A stretch of DNA of 64,000 nucleotides from Micromonospora pallida (GTDB lineage: Bacteria > Actinomycetota > Actinomycetes > Mycobacteriales > Micromonosporaceae). The notes beneath the pieces were generated by a model. That model saw nothing but the letters and a program-made list of their open reading frames with translations. It ran no database searches and was not told where the DNA came from. How positions within the stretch are numbered: position 1 is the stretch's first letter; every line of letters starts with the position of its first letter. Below, one piece after another: positions 1-9,290 of the stretch. The DNA is taken from the NCBI RefSeq assembly GCF_900090325.1, contig NZ_FMHW01000002.1, positions 2,914,001 to 2,978,000 of the forward strand, given 5' to 3'. Made by a program: the position numbers and the translations under genes.

Positions 1-55
1 GGGTCAGCCCGACCGCGCCGAGCACGACGGGGTTGCGTTCCCGGAACGGTTTCAT
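1..55 (-). CDS. Mce family protein, MceC position (partial, N-terminus only)
   Basis: Only the first 18 codons are in the window; the gene runs off the left edge. The ATG (55-53) overlaps the TGA of the preceding mceB-like gene in an ATGA, so the two are translationally coupled. The visible N-terminus MKPFRERNPVVLGAVGLT is a short basic leader followed by the start of a hydrophobic segment, the usual opening of third-position Mce proteins. Role (inferred from the family): periplasm-facing subunit of an Mce lipid importer. The family is secure from context; the C position is inferred from gene order. Confidence 0.75.
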   Translation of the reverse strand, partial: MKPFRERNPVVLGAVGLT

Positions 56-1086
56 CGGCTGCCTCCGGTGCTGCAGCGGGCGGCGGGGGCGCTGAAGGTC
101 GGCGTGTCGATCGGCGCGTGGCCGGCGACCGCCACGTGGCCGTTGAAGTCGCAGAGGTAGAAGTTGAACCACGAGCCGGAGGAGGCGACCCGGGTCAGCG
201 CGTCGTACCGTCCGGGAAGGCGCCCGAGGGTGGCGTCGATGACGGCCGCGTTGCGGTCCAGGGTGCCGGCGAGTTCGTCCAGGGCACGGACGTCCGCAGC
301 CAGCGGCGGTCGCACCTCGCCGAGCAGGCCGGCGGTGGCGGTGGTGAGTTCGCCGATGCTGACCAGCGACTCGCCGATGGCCTTACGGTCGACGGCGAGC
401 CCGGAGACGAACTTCTGGAGCTGCCCGATGGTCTGGTCGAGGTTGCGGTCCCGCGTGGCGAGGGTGGTCAGCACGCTGTTCAGGTTGGTGACCACCCGCC
501 CGATGACGGCGTCCCGGTTGGCGAGGGTGTTGGTCAGCGACGCGACGTTGCTCAACAGGCTGGCCACGGTGCCGCCCTCGCCCTGGAGCACCTGGACGAT
601 CTGGTAGGCGAGTTTGTTGACGTCGTCCGGGTTCAGGGCGGTGAACAGTGGCCGGAACCCGTTGAACAGCACGGTCAGGTCCAGGGCCGGCGTGGTCTGC
701 GCGAGCGGGATGAGGCCGTTCTCCCGCAGGGGCCGCCCGTCGCCCGGTCCCTCGGTCAGTGCCACGTACCGCTGGCCGACCAGGTTGCGGTAGCGGATCT
801 TGGCGCGGACGCTGGTCGCCAGCGGAACGTCGTCGGTGACGGTGAAGGCCACCTCGGCGATCGTGTCGTCGACCACGCTGATCTGCTTGACCCGGCCGAC
901 CCGGACGCCGGCGATGCGCACGTCGTCACCGACGAGCAGGCCGGTGACGTCCGTGAACCGGGCGCGGTAGGTGACGCCGGCCGACGGGAACGCGCCGAGA
1001 GTCTGCGCGAGCATCCCGGTCAGCAGCAGCGTCACCACGGCGAAGATCACCAGCTTCACCAGTGGGGCCGTCGTCTTCGAGGTCAT
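52..1086 (-). CDS. Mce family lipid-uptake protein, MceB position
   Basis: A 344-aa protein with one N-terminal membrane segment (about residues 8-30) followed by an MlaD/MCE domain (about 36-115; motifs GDDVRIAGVRVGRV and VGQRYVAL) and a long helical region. Mce proteins form hexameric channels or tunnels that carry lipids from the outer envelope to the YrbE permease. The ATG overlaps the end of the mceA-like gene by 4 bp (ATGA) and its own stop overlaps the next mce gene, so it is the fifth gene of a tightly coupled operon. The substrate cannot be told from sequence; sterols or fatty acids are known for relatives. Confidence 0.9.
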   Translation of the reverse strand: MTSKTTAPLVKLVIFAVVTLLLTGMLAQTLGAFPSAGVTYRARFTDVTGLLVGDDVRIAGVRVGRVKQISVVDDTIAEVAFTVTDDVPLATSVRAKIRYRNLVGQRYVALTEGPGDGRPLRENGLIPLAQTTPALDLTVLFNGFRPLFTALNPDDVNKLAYQIVQVLQGEGGTVASLLSNVASLTNTLANRDAVIGRVVTNLNSVLTTLATRDRNLDQTIGQLQKFVSGLAVDRKAIGESLVSIGELTTATAGLLGEVRPPLAADVRALDELAGTLDRNAAVIDATLGRLPGRYDALTRVASSGSWFNFYLCDFNGHVAVAGHAPIDTPTFSAPAARCSTGGSR

Positions 1087-2399
1087 CGGGCGTTCACCAC
1101 CGCTCCGCGTAGCAGCGGTCCCCAGAGCAGGACCGCGATGTCCGGAACCTCCGCCGGCAGGGTGCCGGTGACAGCCCCGACGATGGGCTTGACCAGGGCG
1201 CGTTCCTCGGCGGTGCCGGCCTGGCCCATCTCCGGTGAACCGCCGGCCGGGGGTTGGCCGGCCGACGCCCCGGTGGCGGTCAGGCCCGGCAGCGGGCCAA
1301 TCGGAATCAGGTCACGCGGACGGGGGCCGTGGTCGTAGCCGTCGTTGACCCGTACCTCGGGCGCGGGCGGCTTCGGCCGGGGCAGGCCGTGGCACCGTGG
1401 GCCGTTGCGCGCTCCGTAGACCGGCTCGTCCCGCCCCGGCTCGTACTTGCCGCCGTTCTGGGTGACCTCCAGCGTGATGTGCATCCGGCCGCCCGCGAAG
1501 ACCTCCTCGGCCCGGGGTTGCAGGGCGACCAGACCGCTGACCAGGCACGGGTACTCGGGGGCGTAGACGGCGAGCAGCTCCAGCACCGGCCGGCTCACCT
1601 CACCGAGGGAGATGATCTGGTCGTCGTGGCGGTCGAGGAAGTCGCGGGTGACGTCGGCGGTGCCGGTCGCGTCGGCCAGGAAGGCCGCCAGCTCGGCCCG
1701 CTGGTCGTGGACGGTGCGCGCGGTGACGGTGACGTCGCGCAGCAGGGCGAGCAGGTCGGGCAGCGCGGCGTCGTAGCTGTCCAGCACGGTGACCAGCTTC
1801 CGCACGTCCTCGGCGATGGTGGGCATCGCCGGGTTGAGCTGCCGGAGGTAGGCGCCGAGTTGGACCAGGTTCGCGCCGAGCTGCTCGCCGCGCCCCTCCA
1901 GCGCGGTGGCGATGGCCCCCAGGGTCGCGGCGAGCTGGTCCGGCCGGATCGCCTGCAACAGCGGAAACGCCTGGTCGACGACCCGTTCCAGCTCGATGGC
2001 GGTGCGGCTGCGGTCCTGGGTGATGACCGCGCCGTCCCGGATGGGGACACCCGCGTCGCCAGCGGGCGCGACGAGTTCGACGTAACGCTCACCGAAGAGG
2101 GTCTTGGGCAGCAGCCGCGCGGTGACCGTGGCCGGGATCCTGGGGGTGAGGGCCGGGTCGAGGGCCAGCCGGACGGTCGCGCCGGTGCCGTCGCTGGCGA
2201 TCGCGCGCACCTCGCCGACGAGGACCCCGCGCAGCTTGACGTCGGCGCCCTCGAGGAGTTGCAGCCCGGCCCGGTCGGCGCGCAGCGTGACCCGGTCGAC
2301 CGGGGTGAACGCCTTGTTGTAGTGCAGCACCGAGGCGCTCAGCGCCGCGGTCAGCACGGCGACGAAGACGATGCCGAGGATCCGATGTCTCATGGTCAC
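1083..2399 (-). CDS. Mce family lipid-uptake protein, MceA position
   Basis: A 438-aa protein with an N-terminal transmembrane helix (about 6-24, ending ASVLHYNKAF), then an MCE/MlaD domain (about 38-120; motifs GADVKLRGVLVGEV and FGERYVEL), a helical middle region and a proline-rich C-terminal tail from about residue 330. It follows the second YrbE permease with a 4-bp overlap and is coupled to mceB, the canonical yrbEA-yrbEB-mceA-mceB order. It should be anchored in the membrane as a subunit of the lipid-transfer assembly. The MceA assignment rests on order and length. Confidence 0.9.
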   Translation of the reverse strand: MTMRHRILGIVFVAVLTAALSASVLHYNKAFTPVDRVTLRADRAGLQLLEGADVKLRGVLVGEVRAIASDGTGATVRLALDPALTPRIPATVTARLLPKTLFGERYVELVAPAGDAGVPIRDGAVITQDRSRTAIELERVVDQAFPLLQAIRPDQLAATLGAIATALEGRGEQLGANLVQLGAYLRQLNPAMPTIAEDVRKLVTVLDSYDAALPDLLALLRDVTVTARTVHDQRAELAAFLADATGTADVTRDFLDRHDDQIISLGEVSRPVLELLAVYAPEYPCLVSGLVALQPRAEEVFAGGRMHITLEVTQNGGKYEPGRDEPVYGARNGPRCHGLPRPKPPAPEVRVNDGYDHGPRPRDLIPIGPLPGLTATGASAGQPPAGGSPEMGQAGTAEERALVKPIVGAVTGTLPAEVPDIAVLLWGPLLRGAVVNAR

Positions 2400-3199
2400 C
2401 CCGCGATCCGGACGGTGGTCGTCGCGCCCCAGATGGCCAGCGACAGGAAGAAGTCGACGATGGTGACGGTCACGATGGCGAGCCGGACGGCCCGACCGAC
2501 CGCGACCCCGACGCCGGCGGGGCCACCGCTGGCGGTGTAGCCGTAGTAGCAGTGCACCAGCACCACGATCACGCTGAAGACCAGCACCTTCGCGAAGGAC
2601 CAGAGCACGTCTTCGGGGGGCAGGAACAGGTGGAAGTAGTAGTCGTAGGTACCGGCGGACTGCCCGAAGTAGAAGATCGCGATGGTGCGGGTGGCCAGGT
2701 AGCTGGAGAGCAGGCCCACCACGTACAGCGGAATAACCGCGATGAAGCCGGCGATCATGCGGGTGGTGACCAGGAACGGCAGCGAGGGCACGCCCATCAC
2801 CTCCAGGGCGTCCACCTCCTCGGAGATCCGCATCGCGCCGAGTTGGGCGGTGAACCCGCAGCCCACGGTGGCCGACAGCGCCAGCGCCGCCACCAGCGGG
2901 GATATCTCCCGGGTGTTGAAGTACGCCGAGACGAAGCCGGTGAAGGCGCTGCTGCCGATCTGGTTGAGCGCCTGGTAGCCCTGCAGTCCGACCTCGGTGC
3001 CGGTGAAGAAGGTGAGGAAGGAGATGACGCCGACGGTGCCGCCGAGCACGGCGAGCGCGCCGGTGCCGAAGCTCACCTCGGCCAGCAGCCGGATCACCTC
3101 ACGCTTGTAGCGGCGTACGGTGCGCGGCGCCCAGGCGAACGAACGCAGGTAGAAGGCGAGCTGTCCGCCCAGGTCGTCGAGGAGTCGAAGCACCGGCAC
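2396..3199 (-). CDS. YrbE/MlaE-type ABC permease (second YrbE of the Mce operon)
   Basis: A 267-aa integral membrane protein of the MlaE/YrbE family with several hydrophobic helices and the family's conserved block around EEVDALEVMGVPSLPFLV (coupling region facing the ATPase). The GTG start at 3199-3197 lies 1 nt after the stop of the first permease gene, and the stop overlaps the mceA start by 4 bp. Together with the upstream permease it should form the heterodimeric membrane channel of the Mce importer, powered by the ATPase encoded first in the operon. Usual length for the family. Confidence 0.92.
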   Translation of the reverse strand: MPVLRLLDDLGGQLAFYLRSFAWAPRTVRRYKREVIRLLAEVSFGTGALAVLGGTVGVISFLTFFTGTEVGLQGYQALNQIGSSAFTGFVSAYFNTREISPLVAALALSATVGCGFTAQLGAMRISEEVDALEVMGVPSLPFLVTTRMIAGFIAVIPLYVVGLLSSYLATRTIAIFYFGQSAGTYDYYFHLFLPPEDVLWSFAKVLVFSVIVVLVHCYYGYTASGGPAGVGVAVGRAVRLAIVTVTIVDFFLSLAIWGATTTVRIAG

Positions 3200-3200
3200 G

Positions 3201-3971
3201 TCAGCTCCCCTTCTGCGGTACGAGCTGGAAGTACATCGCGGTGACCACGAAGTTCAGCGCGAAGAGCAGCATGAAGGTGAGGACGACGCTCTGGTTGACG
3301 GCGTCGCCGACGCCCTTCGGGCCACCGCGCGCGTTCATCCCCTTGTAGCAGGCAACCAGCGCGGCGGCGGCGCCGAACAACACCGCCTTGACCTCGCCGA
3401 CGAGCAGGTCAGGCAGTTGCCCGAGAGCTTGGAAGCTGGCCAGGTACGCCCCGGGCGTACCGCCCTGCATGACGACGTTGAACAGGTAGCCGCCGCTCAC
3501 GCCGACCACGCTGACCAGGCCGTTGAGCAGGACGGCGACCAGCATCGAGGCGAGCACCCGGGGCACCACGAGACGCTGGATCGGGTCGATGCCCAGGACC
3601 TGCATGGCGTCCAGTTCCTCGCGGATCTTCCGGGAGCCGAGGTCGGCGCAGATCGCCGAGCCGCCCGCCCCGGCGATGATCAACGCGGTGACGATCGGCC
3701 CCGCCTCGCGGACCACCGCGAGCACCGACGCGGCCCCGGTGAACGACTGCGCGCCGAGCTGCCGGACCAGCGAGCCGAGTTGCAGCGCGATGACCGCGCC
3801 GAAGGGGATGGAGACGAGCGCGGCCGGCAGGATCGACACCGAGCTGATGAACCAGGCCTGCTGGACGAACTCGCGTACCTGCACCGGGCGGCGGAACAGG
3901 CCGCGCAACGCGTCCAGGCAGAACGCGAAGAACTCGCCGGCGCTGCGGACGACGACGACCGGCCAGCTCAT
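3201..3971 (-). CDS. YrbE/MlaE-type ABC permease (first YrbE of the Mce operon)
   Basis: A 256-aa membrane protein starting MSWPVVVVRSAGEFF at the ATG 3971-3969, which overlaps the stop of the ATPase gene (ATGA). The reading frame is open much further upstream, but that part is only a shadow of the ATPase gene, so this start is chosen. The MlaE family signature SRKIREELDAMQVLGIDP is present (about residues 135-152), with hydrophobic helices on both sides. It pairs with the following YrbE protein to form the permease core of the Mce transporter. Confidence 0.92.
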   Translation of the reverse strand: MSWPVVVVRSAGEFFAFCLDALRGLFRRPVQVREFVQQAWFISSVSILPAALVSIPFGAVIALQLGSLVRQLGAQSFTGAASVLAVVREAGPIVTALIIAGAGGSAICADLGSRKIREELDAMQVLGIDPIQRLVVPRVLASMLVAVLLNGLVSVVGVSGGYLFNVVMQGGTPGAYLASFQALGQLPDLLVGEVKAVLFGAAAALVACYKGMNARGGPKGVGDAVNQSVVLTFMLLFALNFVVTAMYFQLVPQKGS

Positions 3972-4990
3972 CGCTCCACCTCGGACCACCCGGAGTGCGC
4001 CCACCCCGGCTCCTCGGCAAACGAATCGTGGTCGGTGTGTGCACCGTGGTCGGGGTGGCCGTCGAACGAGCCCGGGGGCGGGGTGACGCCGTTCTCCCGG
4101 CACCACTGGCCCGGTGGCCGCTCGGCGGGGCGGGGCTGCCCGTTCGAGGGCGGCAGTTGCGGCGGGATGGGCGGCAGCGGCGGCAGTTCCACCCCGGCGT
4201 CCGCCTCGGCCCGCAGCTCGTCGGCGTCCTTCTCCTCGGCCATCCCGATCGGGCCGATGCGCTGGGCGTTGAGGAACTGCCGCACCACCGGCTCGGTGCT
4301 GGACAGCAGCATCTCCCGGGGCCCGAACATGGCCAGCCGCCCGTGGTAGATCAACCCGATGTTGTCGGGCACCGTGCGGGCGGTGTTGATGTCGTGCGTG
4401 ACGATCAGGAACGTCGCGCCGGTCTGCTGGTTGAGGTCGATGATGAGCTGGTTCAGGTACGCGGTGCGCACCGGGTCCAGCCCGGAGTCCGGCTCGTCGA
4501 ACAGGATGATCTGCGGGTCGAGTACGAGCGCGCGGGCCAGGCCGGCCCGCTTGCGCATCCCGCCGGAGATCTCGCCGGGAAGTTTCTTCTCCGCCCCGGT
4601 CAGGCCGACCATCTCGAGCTTCTCGGCGACCACCCGCCGGACCTGGGACTCGGACTTGCGGGTGTGTTCCCGCAGTGGGAAGGCCACGTTGTCGTAGATG
4701 TTCATCGAGCCGAACAGGGCGCCGTCCTGGAACAGCACACCGAACAGCTTGCGGACCTCGTACAGGGCGCGCTCGGAGAGCCGGGGCAGGTCCTTGCCCT
4801 CGATCCAGATCGAGCCACGGTCGGGGCGCAGCAGCCCCACCAGGGTCTTGAGGAACACCGACTTGCCGGTGCCGGACGGGCCCAGCAGCACCGAGATCTC
4901 CCCAGCCGGCAGGGTCAGCGTGACATCGGACCAGACCGGCTGGCCACCGAAGGACTTGGTCAGCCCCTGTACGGCCACCTCGACGCCCAT
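3968..4990 (-). CDS. Mce-associated ABC transporter ATPase (Mkl/MlaF type)
   Basis: A 340-aa ATP-binding protein. Walker A GPSGTGKS (about 38-45), signature LPGEISGGMRKR, Walker B LFDEP and the switch His in VTHD are all intact. The ATG at 4990 is chosen because a purine-rich GGAG stretch (GAGAGGAGGGG) lies just upstream; an in-frame start at 5227 would cross the divergent promoter region. A proline-rich, acidic C-terminal tail of about 90 residues follows the ATPase domain. It is the first gene of the mce operon, so the importer is encoded complete with its motor, unlike mycobacteria where the ATPase is unlinked. Confidence 0.92.
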   Translation of the reverse strand: MGVEVAVQGLTKSFGGQPVWSDVTLTLPAGEISVLLGPSGTGKSVFLKTLVGLLRPDRGSIWIEGKDLPRLSERALYEVRKLFGVLFQDGALFGSMNIYDNVAFPLREHTRKSESQVRRVVAEKLEMVGLTGAEKKLPGEISGGMRKRAGLARALVLDPQIILFDEPDSGLDPVRTAYLNQLIIDLNQQTGATFLIVTHDINTARTVPDNIGLIYHGRLAMFGPREMLLSSTEPVVRQFLNAQRIGPIGMAEEKDADELRAEADAGVELPPLPPIPPQLPPSNGQPRPAERPPGQWCRENGVTPPPGSFDGHPDHGAHTDHDSFAEEPGWAHSGWSEVER

Positions 4991-5150
4991 CCGCCCCTCC
5001 TCTCTCCACCTGAGACATCGCGGCGGCCGGCGGACGCGTAACAGACTTTCTTTCCGGTACGACCCCGGCACTGACGGTGAACTATGCAAATGGCCGCCGA
5101 AATCGATAACGTGCGGGCAACCGGCCGGCATTGAAGGTGTCTCACATTCC

Positions 5151-5729
5151 ATGACCACAACGATCGAGCCAGAGCTCGTCCGTCGGGCCGCCGGAGGCGA
5201 CCGAGCGGCGATGGGCGACCTGCTCACCGATCTGCATCCCCGGGTGGTGCGCTACTGCCGGGCCCGACTGGGCCGCATCGGCGGGGCGTACACCACCGCC
5301 GACGACGTCGCCCAGGAGGTGTGCCTGGCGGTGTTGCGGGCCCTACCCCGCTACAAGGAGCAGGGGAAACCCTTCTCGGCGTTCGTCTTCGCCATCGCCG
5401 CGAACAAGGTGGTCGACGCCCAGCGCGTCGCGGTGCGCGCCACGGCCGTCACGGTGACCGACACCATGCCGGAACGCCCGGACACCACACCCGGACCGGA
5501 GCAGCAGGCCATCGCCGTCGACCTGGCCCGCCAGATCTCGGTGTTGCTGGACCGACTGCCCGACGTCCAGCGGGAGATCGTCACCCTCCGGGTGGCGGTC
5601 GGCCTCACCGCGGAGGAGGTCGGGACGATCCTCGGCATGTCGGCGGCGGCCGTACGAGTGGCCCAGTCCCGGGCTCTCGCCCGGCTCCGTACGCTTGCCG
5701 GCGGACAGTTCAACGAGGTGGCAGCGTGA
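5151..5729 (+). CDS. ECF sigma factor, SigD/ShbA-like
   Basis: A 192-aa sigma-70 family protein. Region 2 (about 10-85) contains RYCRARLGR and TADDVAQEVCLAVLRALPRY; region 4 (about 125-180) contains a helix-turn-helix with LTAEEVGTILGMSAAAVRVA. These match the SigD group of mycobacteria and ShbA of streptomycetes, which direct housekeeping or stationary-phase promoters. The ATG at 5151 is chosen; the frame is open upstream but overlaps the divergent ATPase gene. The stop overlaps the GTG of the next gene (GTGA), a membrane anti-sigma factor, so the two are coupled. SigD membership is by remembered motif similarity. Confidence 0.88.
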   Translation: MTTTIEPELVRRAAGGDRAAMGDLLTDLHPRVVRYCRARLGRIGGAYTTADDVAQEVCLAVLRALPRYKEQGKPFSAFVFAIAANKVVDAQRVAVRATAVTVTDTMPERPDTTPGPEQQAIAVDLARQISVLLDRLPDVQREIVTLRVAVGLTAEEVGTILGMSAAAVRVAQSRALARLRTLAGGQFNEVAA

Positions 5730-6682
5730 CGGAGCACAAGACGGACGGCGGGGAGCAACCGGACCTGGCGACGGTGTCCCGCGACGACCTGTTCCTCGAC
5801 TCGCTCGGCCGGGGCGAGGAGCCCACCGACGGCGACGACCTGGCGGCGATGCTGGCCTCCTGGCGCGTCGACGTGCTCGTCGACGAGGCGACCCTCGACG
5901 TCACCGGCCTCATCGACCAGCTCACCGCAGACACCGACGACCTCACCGCAGACACCGTCAACGACGGAACCGACCCGGTACACGACGCGGTGCGACCCGC
6001 CGGCCCGGTGCGCGACGTGAAGCGACCGGGCCCGGTGCGGGACGCCGGACGACCGGCTGGCCGGGCCCGGTCCGCCTGGTCGCGCCGGCTCGGGCGGCCA
6101 GCCGTACGGCTGGCCGCGGCGGCGTCCACCGTCCTGGTGCTGGCCACGGGGCTCGGGCTGGCCAGCCGGGAGTCCGGCCCGACCAGTCCCCTGTGGTCGC
6201 TGACCAAGGTGCTCTACCCGGAGCAGGCCGAGGCGCGCGGCGTCGAGCACACCATCGAACGCCTCCGCACGGCTGTCGCGGCGGGTCGGTTCGACACGGC
6301 CCGGGAACTGGCGGAACAGGCGGCGCGGGAACTGGGCCGGGTCACCGATCCCGGCACCGCCGCCCGGCTTCGCGCCGAGCTGGACGCCGTACTGCGCGAC
6401 CTCGCCGCCGCCACCTCGACGCCGTCGTCGTCGCCGCCCGGCCTCGCGCCGCCGGCGCCGGCGCCCACGACGACCGGCAGATCCGCCGACCCGAGCCGCG
6501 CTCCGGATTCGGGCCCGACCACACCGGCCCCGCGGCCGTCGGGCGCACCGACCCCGTCGCCCTCGGCGACGTCACAGCCGGGCCTGCTGCCGTCGCTCCC
6601 CGGCCTGCCGCTGCCCTCGCTACCCCTGCCGCTGCCGTCGCTCCCCGGGCTGCCCCTGTCGGACGGGGACGCGCTCGGCTGA
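5726..6682 (+). CDS. RsdA-like membrane anti-sigma factor
   Basis: A 318-aa protein coupled to the sigma gene by a GTGA overlap. The N-terminus carries the RsdA-type sigma-binding pattern: RDDLFLDSLGRG, then LAAMLASWRVDV (about 20-55). A linker with imperfect repeats (LTADTDDLTADT; GPVRD twice) leads to a single transmembrane helix (about 128-148) and an extracytoplasmic coiled segment (about 165-235). It ends in a long Pro/Ser/Thr tail with LPSLPGLPLPSLPLPLPSLP-type repeats. In mycobacteria RsdA holds SigD at the membrane until proteolysis; the same role is inferred here. The wall-spanning proline tail is consistent with an envelope sensor. Confidence 0.82.
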   Translation: MTEHKTDGGEQPDLATVSRDDLFLDSLGRGEEPTDGDDLAAMLASWRVDVLVDEATLDVTGLIDQLTADTDDLTADTVNDGTDPVHDAVRPAGPVRDVKRPGPVRDAGRPAGRARSAWSRRLGRPAVRLAAAASTVLVLATGLGLASRESGPTSPLWSLTKVLYPEQAEARGVEHTIERLRTAVAAGRFDTARELAEQAARELGRVTDPGTAARLRAELDAVLRDLAAATSTPSSSPPGLAPPAPAPTTTGRSADPSRAPDSGPTTPAPRPSGAPTPSPSATSQPGLLPSLPGLPLPSLPLPLPSLPGLPLSDGDALG

Positions 6683-6734
6683 ACGCCGACCCCGTACGGT
6701 AGCCCGCTGGCCGGGTCTCCCGCCGGACCGGGCG

Positions 6735-9290
6735 TCAGCCCCGGGCCGGTGGGAAGCCCCGGCCCGGTGCGCTGCCGCCCCGGTCCGGCACGATGCTCCG
6801 TAACCTCGCCAGCAGCTCGCTGCGGCTCGCGCAGTTCAACCGGGAGCGCATCCGGGCGACATGGTGCTCGACCGTCTTCGCGGAGATGAAGAGCTGGTCG
6901 CCGATCTGCTTGTAGGTCAGACCGGCGAGCACCAGTTCCGCCACCTCCTGCTCACGCCCGCTGAGCCGGTCCACGTCGGCCGGGCCGAACGCGTCCGCGC
7001 CGACGCCCCTGCCCGAGGCCGCGTCGGTGGCCCCCGCCGGGCGCCCGTGCAGCATCCGCGCGCACTCCAGCAGCGCCGTCATCGCCCGCCGGTCGGCCGT
7101 CCGGATCGCGGCCTGCCCGGCGAGTCGGGCCGCGTCCCAGCCGAGCCCGACGCCGTGCAGCCCCTGGGCGGCGGCCTCCACCCGGGCCTGGTCGACGACA
7201 CCACGGAGCACCTCGACCCAGCTGTGCGCGGCGACCGACACGGCTGCGGCGTACCGGCTCTGGTCGGCCATCCGGGCCAGCGCGGCGACGTGGTCGTCGG
7301 CGGTCGCCGACTCCTCGGTGAGGATCGCGGCGTGCAGTCCGCTCCAGTGCAGCGGCACGGTCCACAGCGCCGGGTTCCCGAGCCGGTCCAGCAGCAGGTA
7401 CGCCTCGGACAGGTACGGGCTGAGCCGTTCCAGGTCGCCGAGTCGCGCCGCCGCGATGGCGAACTCACCCAGCGGCAGCAGCGTGAACAGGTCGACGGCG
7501 TGCCGGACGATCGCCTCGACGGCGCGTTCCCAGCTTCGGCGCAGCGCCGGCAGGTCGCTCTCCCGGCGCGCGATGCCCACCTCGAGAGCGGTCGCGAACA
7601 GCAGGTCCCGCGACTCCATCGGCCCACCGTGGGCGGCCGTGGCCAGGGACTCGGCGGCCGCGGCCGTCCGGCCGCGCACCATCAGGATCCAGGCCTGCAA
7701 CAGCCGGTGCCGCCGGGCCAGCAGGGGCCCGCCGGTCCGGTGCGCCATGGCCCGGTCGAGCACCCGCTCGCCGATGTCCAGCTCGCCACTCTGCGCCGCC
7801 ACCAGCGCGGCGAGGGCGGCGGGGCTGTCCGGCAGCAGCACCGCCCGGCCGGTCGGTTCCAGCAGGGCGGACGCCTGCACGAAGGTGGCGAGGGCGTTGG
7901 CCGGGTTGGTGAGGCTCTCCCGGGTTCCCTCGGCCATCAACGACGTGGCGCTGGCGAGCAGGGTGGGCGGGCCGTCCGGCGGTGGGGTCGCCGCGTCGGG
8001 CTGCCCGGTCCCGATCGCGCCGATCGCCGCGAACGCCATCGACGAGGCGGAACCGGACCAGCGGTACAGCTCCACGGCCCGGCCGAGGTGCCCCCGGTGC
8101 ACCAGGGCGGTGGCCGCCACGGCGGCTGCCTCGGCCCGGACCGCCGGGTCGGCCGGGTCGGCGACCAACCGGTCCGCCAGCCGGAGGGCGGAGTCGAGGT
8201 CACCGGCGAGCGCGGCGGCCCGCGCCTGCCGGCCCGCCGCCGGGCGCCCGGCGGCAGCGGCGACGGCGAGCAGCTCGGCGGCCAGGCCGGGGTCGTCCGA
8301 CAGGGCTTCCTCGGCGGCCGCTTCCGCCGCCCCGGCCGGGCAGCCGCTGGTCACGCCGGCCCGGTGCAGCGCGCGCACCAGCGGCAGCAGCGGTCCGCCG
8401 CGCGCCAGTTGCAGCTCGGTCAGGCGCAGCCAGATCTCGCCGCGCTCGGCGGTGGGGCTGAGCGCGGCGACCGCGCGACGCACCAGCGGCGCGAGCCGGT
8501 CGTCCGGGCCGAGCAGTCCGGCTGCCTTCGCCGTGGCCGACAACTCGTCGATGCGGTCCGCGGCGCCGTCCAGCAGGACGCCGAGCAGGTCGGCCGGGAG
8601 GGGCACACCCGCCGCCAAGGCCAGCAGCAGTTGCCGTACGCCGGAATCCAGGTCCGCCAGCTCCGGGCCGAACCCCAGTACGGCCGCCTCGGGCACCTCC
8701 AGCCGTCCGGGGTCGTCCGGCGGGGCGGTGACCTGCTCGCGCAGGGCGCGCACCAGACGGTCCACGTCGCGCGGCACCCCACCGGTCTGCGCCTGCACGA
8801 AGTCCGCCAACGTCGACGGTTGCCGCAGTTCGGGGACGCCGGCGAGGTAGGCGGTGGTCTGCTGCCGGGTGAACGGACACAGCGGCAGCGACCGTCCGTC
8901 CCGGCCCAGCGCGTCGGACAACTCGACCAGGCTCGCCGGGCGGGGCCAGGGCCGGTAGGCCACCACCATCCGGCAGCCCTCCGCGCCGACCAGGGCACGC
9001 AGTTCGCGCAGTCGGGCCGGATTGAGCGCCTGCGCGTCGTCGACGAGCAGCACGCTGTCCTGGTCGAGTGAGATGGTGTCCGGTCCGACCGGCAGCACGC
9101 TCGCGCCGGCGTCCCGGTAGGCCCGGGCCACCTCCCGCAGCAGGGTGCTCTTGCCGTGGCCGCCGGGCCCGACCACGGTGGCCGCCAGCGGCGCGGCAGG
9201 GTCGGCGGCCACCGCGTCGAGCAGGGCCCGGCTCGGTCCGTCGAGCACGACGGGCAGCTCGCGTGGAGGGCGGAGGATGGCGGCGGTCAT
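6735..9290 (-). CDS. LuxR-family AAA ATPase transcriptional regulator, IniR-like
   Basis: An 851-aa LAL-type regulator. An N-terminal P-loop (GPGGHGKST, residues 41-49) and Walker B-like LLVDDAQAL mark a STAND/AAA ATPase, followed by a long TPR-like helical region. A C-terminal LuxR helix-turn-helix (about 785-840) shows LSGREQEVAELVLAGLTYKQ and SAKTVEHHV. The ATG at 9290 overlaps the TGA of the hsp70-like gene (ATGA); the longer open frame upstream is only a shadow of that gene. Its position next to iniBAC parallels mycobacterial IniR, the activator of iniBAC. That it controls the divergent genes here is inference. Confidence 0.82.
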   Translation of the reverse strand: MTAAILRPPRELPVVLDGPSRALLDAVAADPAAPLAATVVGPGGHGKSTLLREVARAYRDAGASVLPVGPDTISLDQDSVLLVDDAQALNPARLRELRALVGAEGCRMVVAYRPWPRPASLVELSDALGRDGRSLPLCPFTRQQTTAYLAGVPELRQPSTLADFVQAQTGGVPRDVDRLVRALREQVTAPPDDPGRLEVPEAAVLGFGPELADLDSGVRQLLLALAAGVPLPADLLGVLLDGAADRIDELSATAKAAGLLGPDDRLAPLVRRAVAALSPTAERGEIWLRLTELQLARGGPLLPLVRALHRAGVTSGCPAGAAEAAAEEALSDDPGLAAELLAVAAAAGRPAAGRQARAAALAGDLDSALRLADRLVADPADPAVRAEAAAVAATALVHRGHLGRAVELYRWSGSASSMAFAAIGAIGTGQPDAATPPPDGPPTLLASATSLMAEGTRESLTNPANALATFVQASALLEPTGRAVLLPDSPAALAALVAAQSGELDIGERVLDRAMAHRTGGPLLARRHRLLQAWILMVRGRTAAAAESLATAAHGGPMESRDLLFATALEVGIARRESDLPALRRSWERAVEAIVRHAVDLFTLLPLGEFAIAAARLGDLERLSPYLSEAYLLLDRLGNPALWTVPLHWSGLHAAILTEESATADDHVAALARMADQSRYAAAVSVAAHSWVEVLRGVVDQARVEAAAQGLHGVGLGWDAARLAGQAAIRTADRRAMTALLECARMLHGRPAGATDAASGRGVGADAFGPADVDRLSGREQEVAELVLAGLTYKQIGDQLFISAKTVEHHVARMRSRLNCASRSELLARLRSIVPDRGGSAPGRGFPPARG

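Noticed and set aside
118..2540. Long plus-strand open frames opposite the mce genes
   Set aside because: They are antisense shadows typical of high-GC DNA, with Gly/Val/Gln/Arg-biased composition and no homology.
3201..5018. A 605-aa fusion of the ATPase region and YrbE
   Set aside because: The first 350 residues are an out-of-frame reading of the ATPase gene; the real permease starts at 3971.
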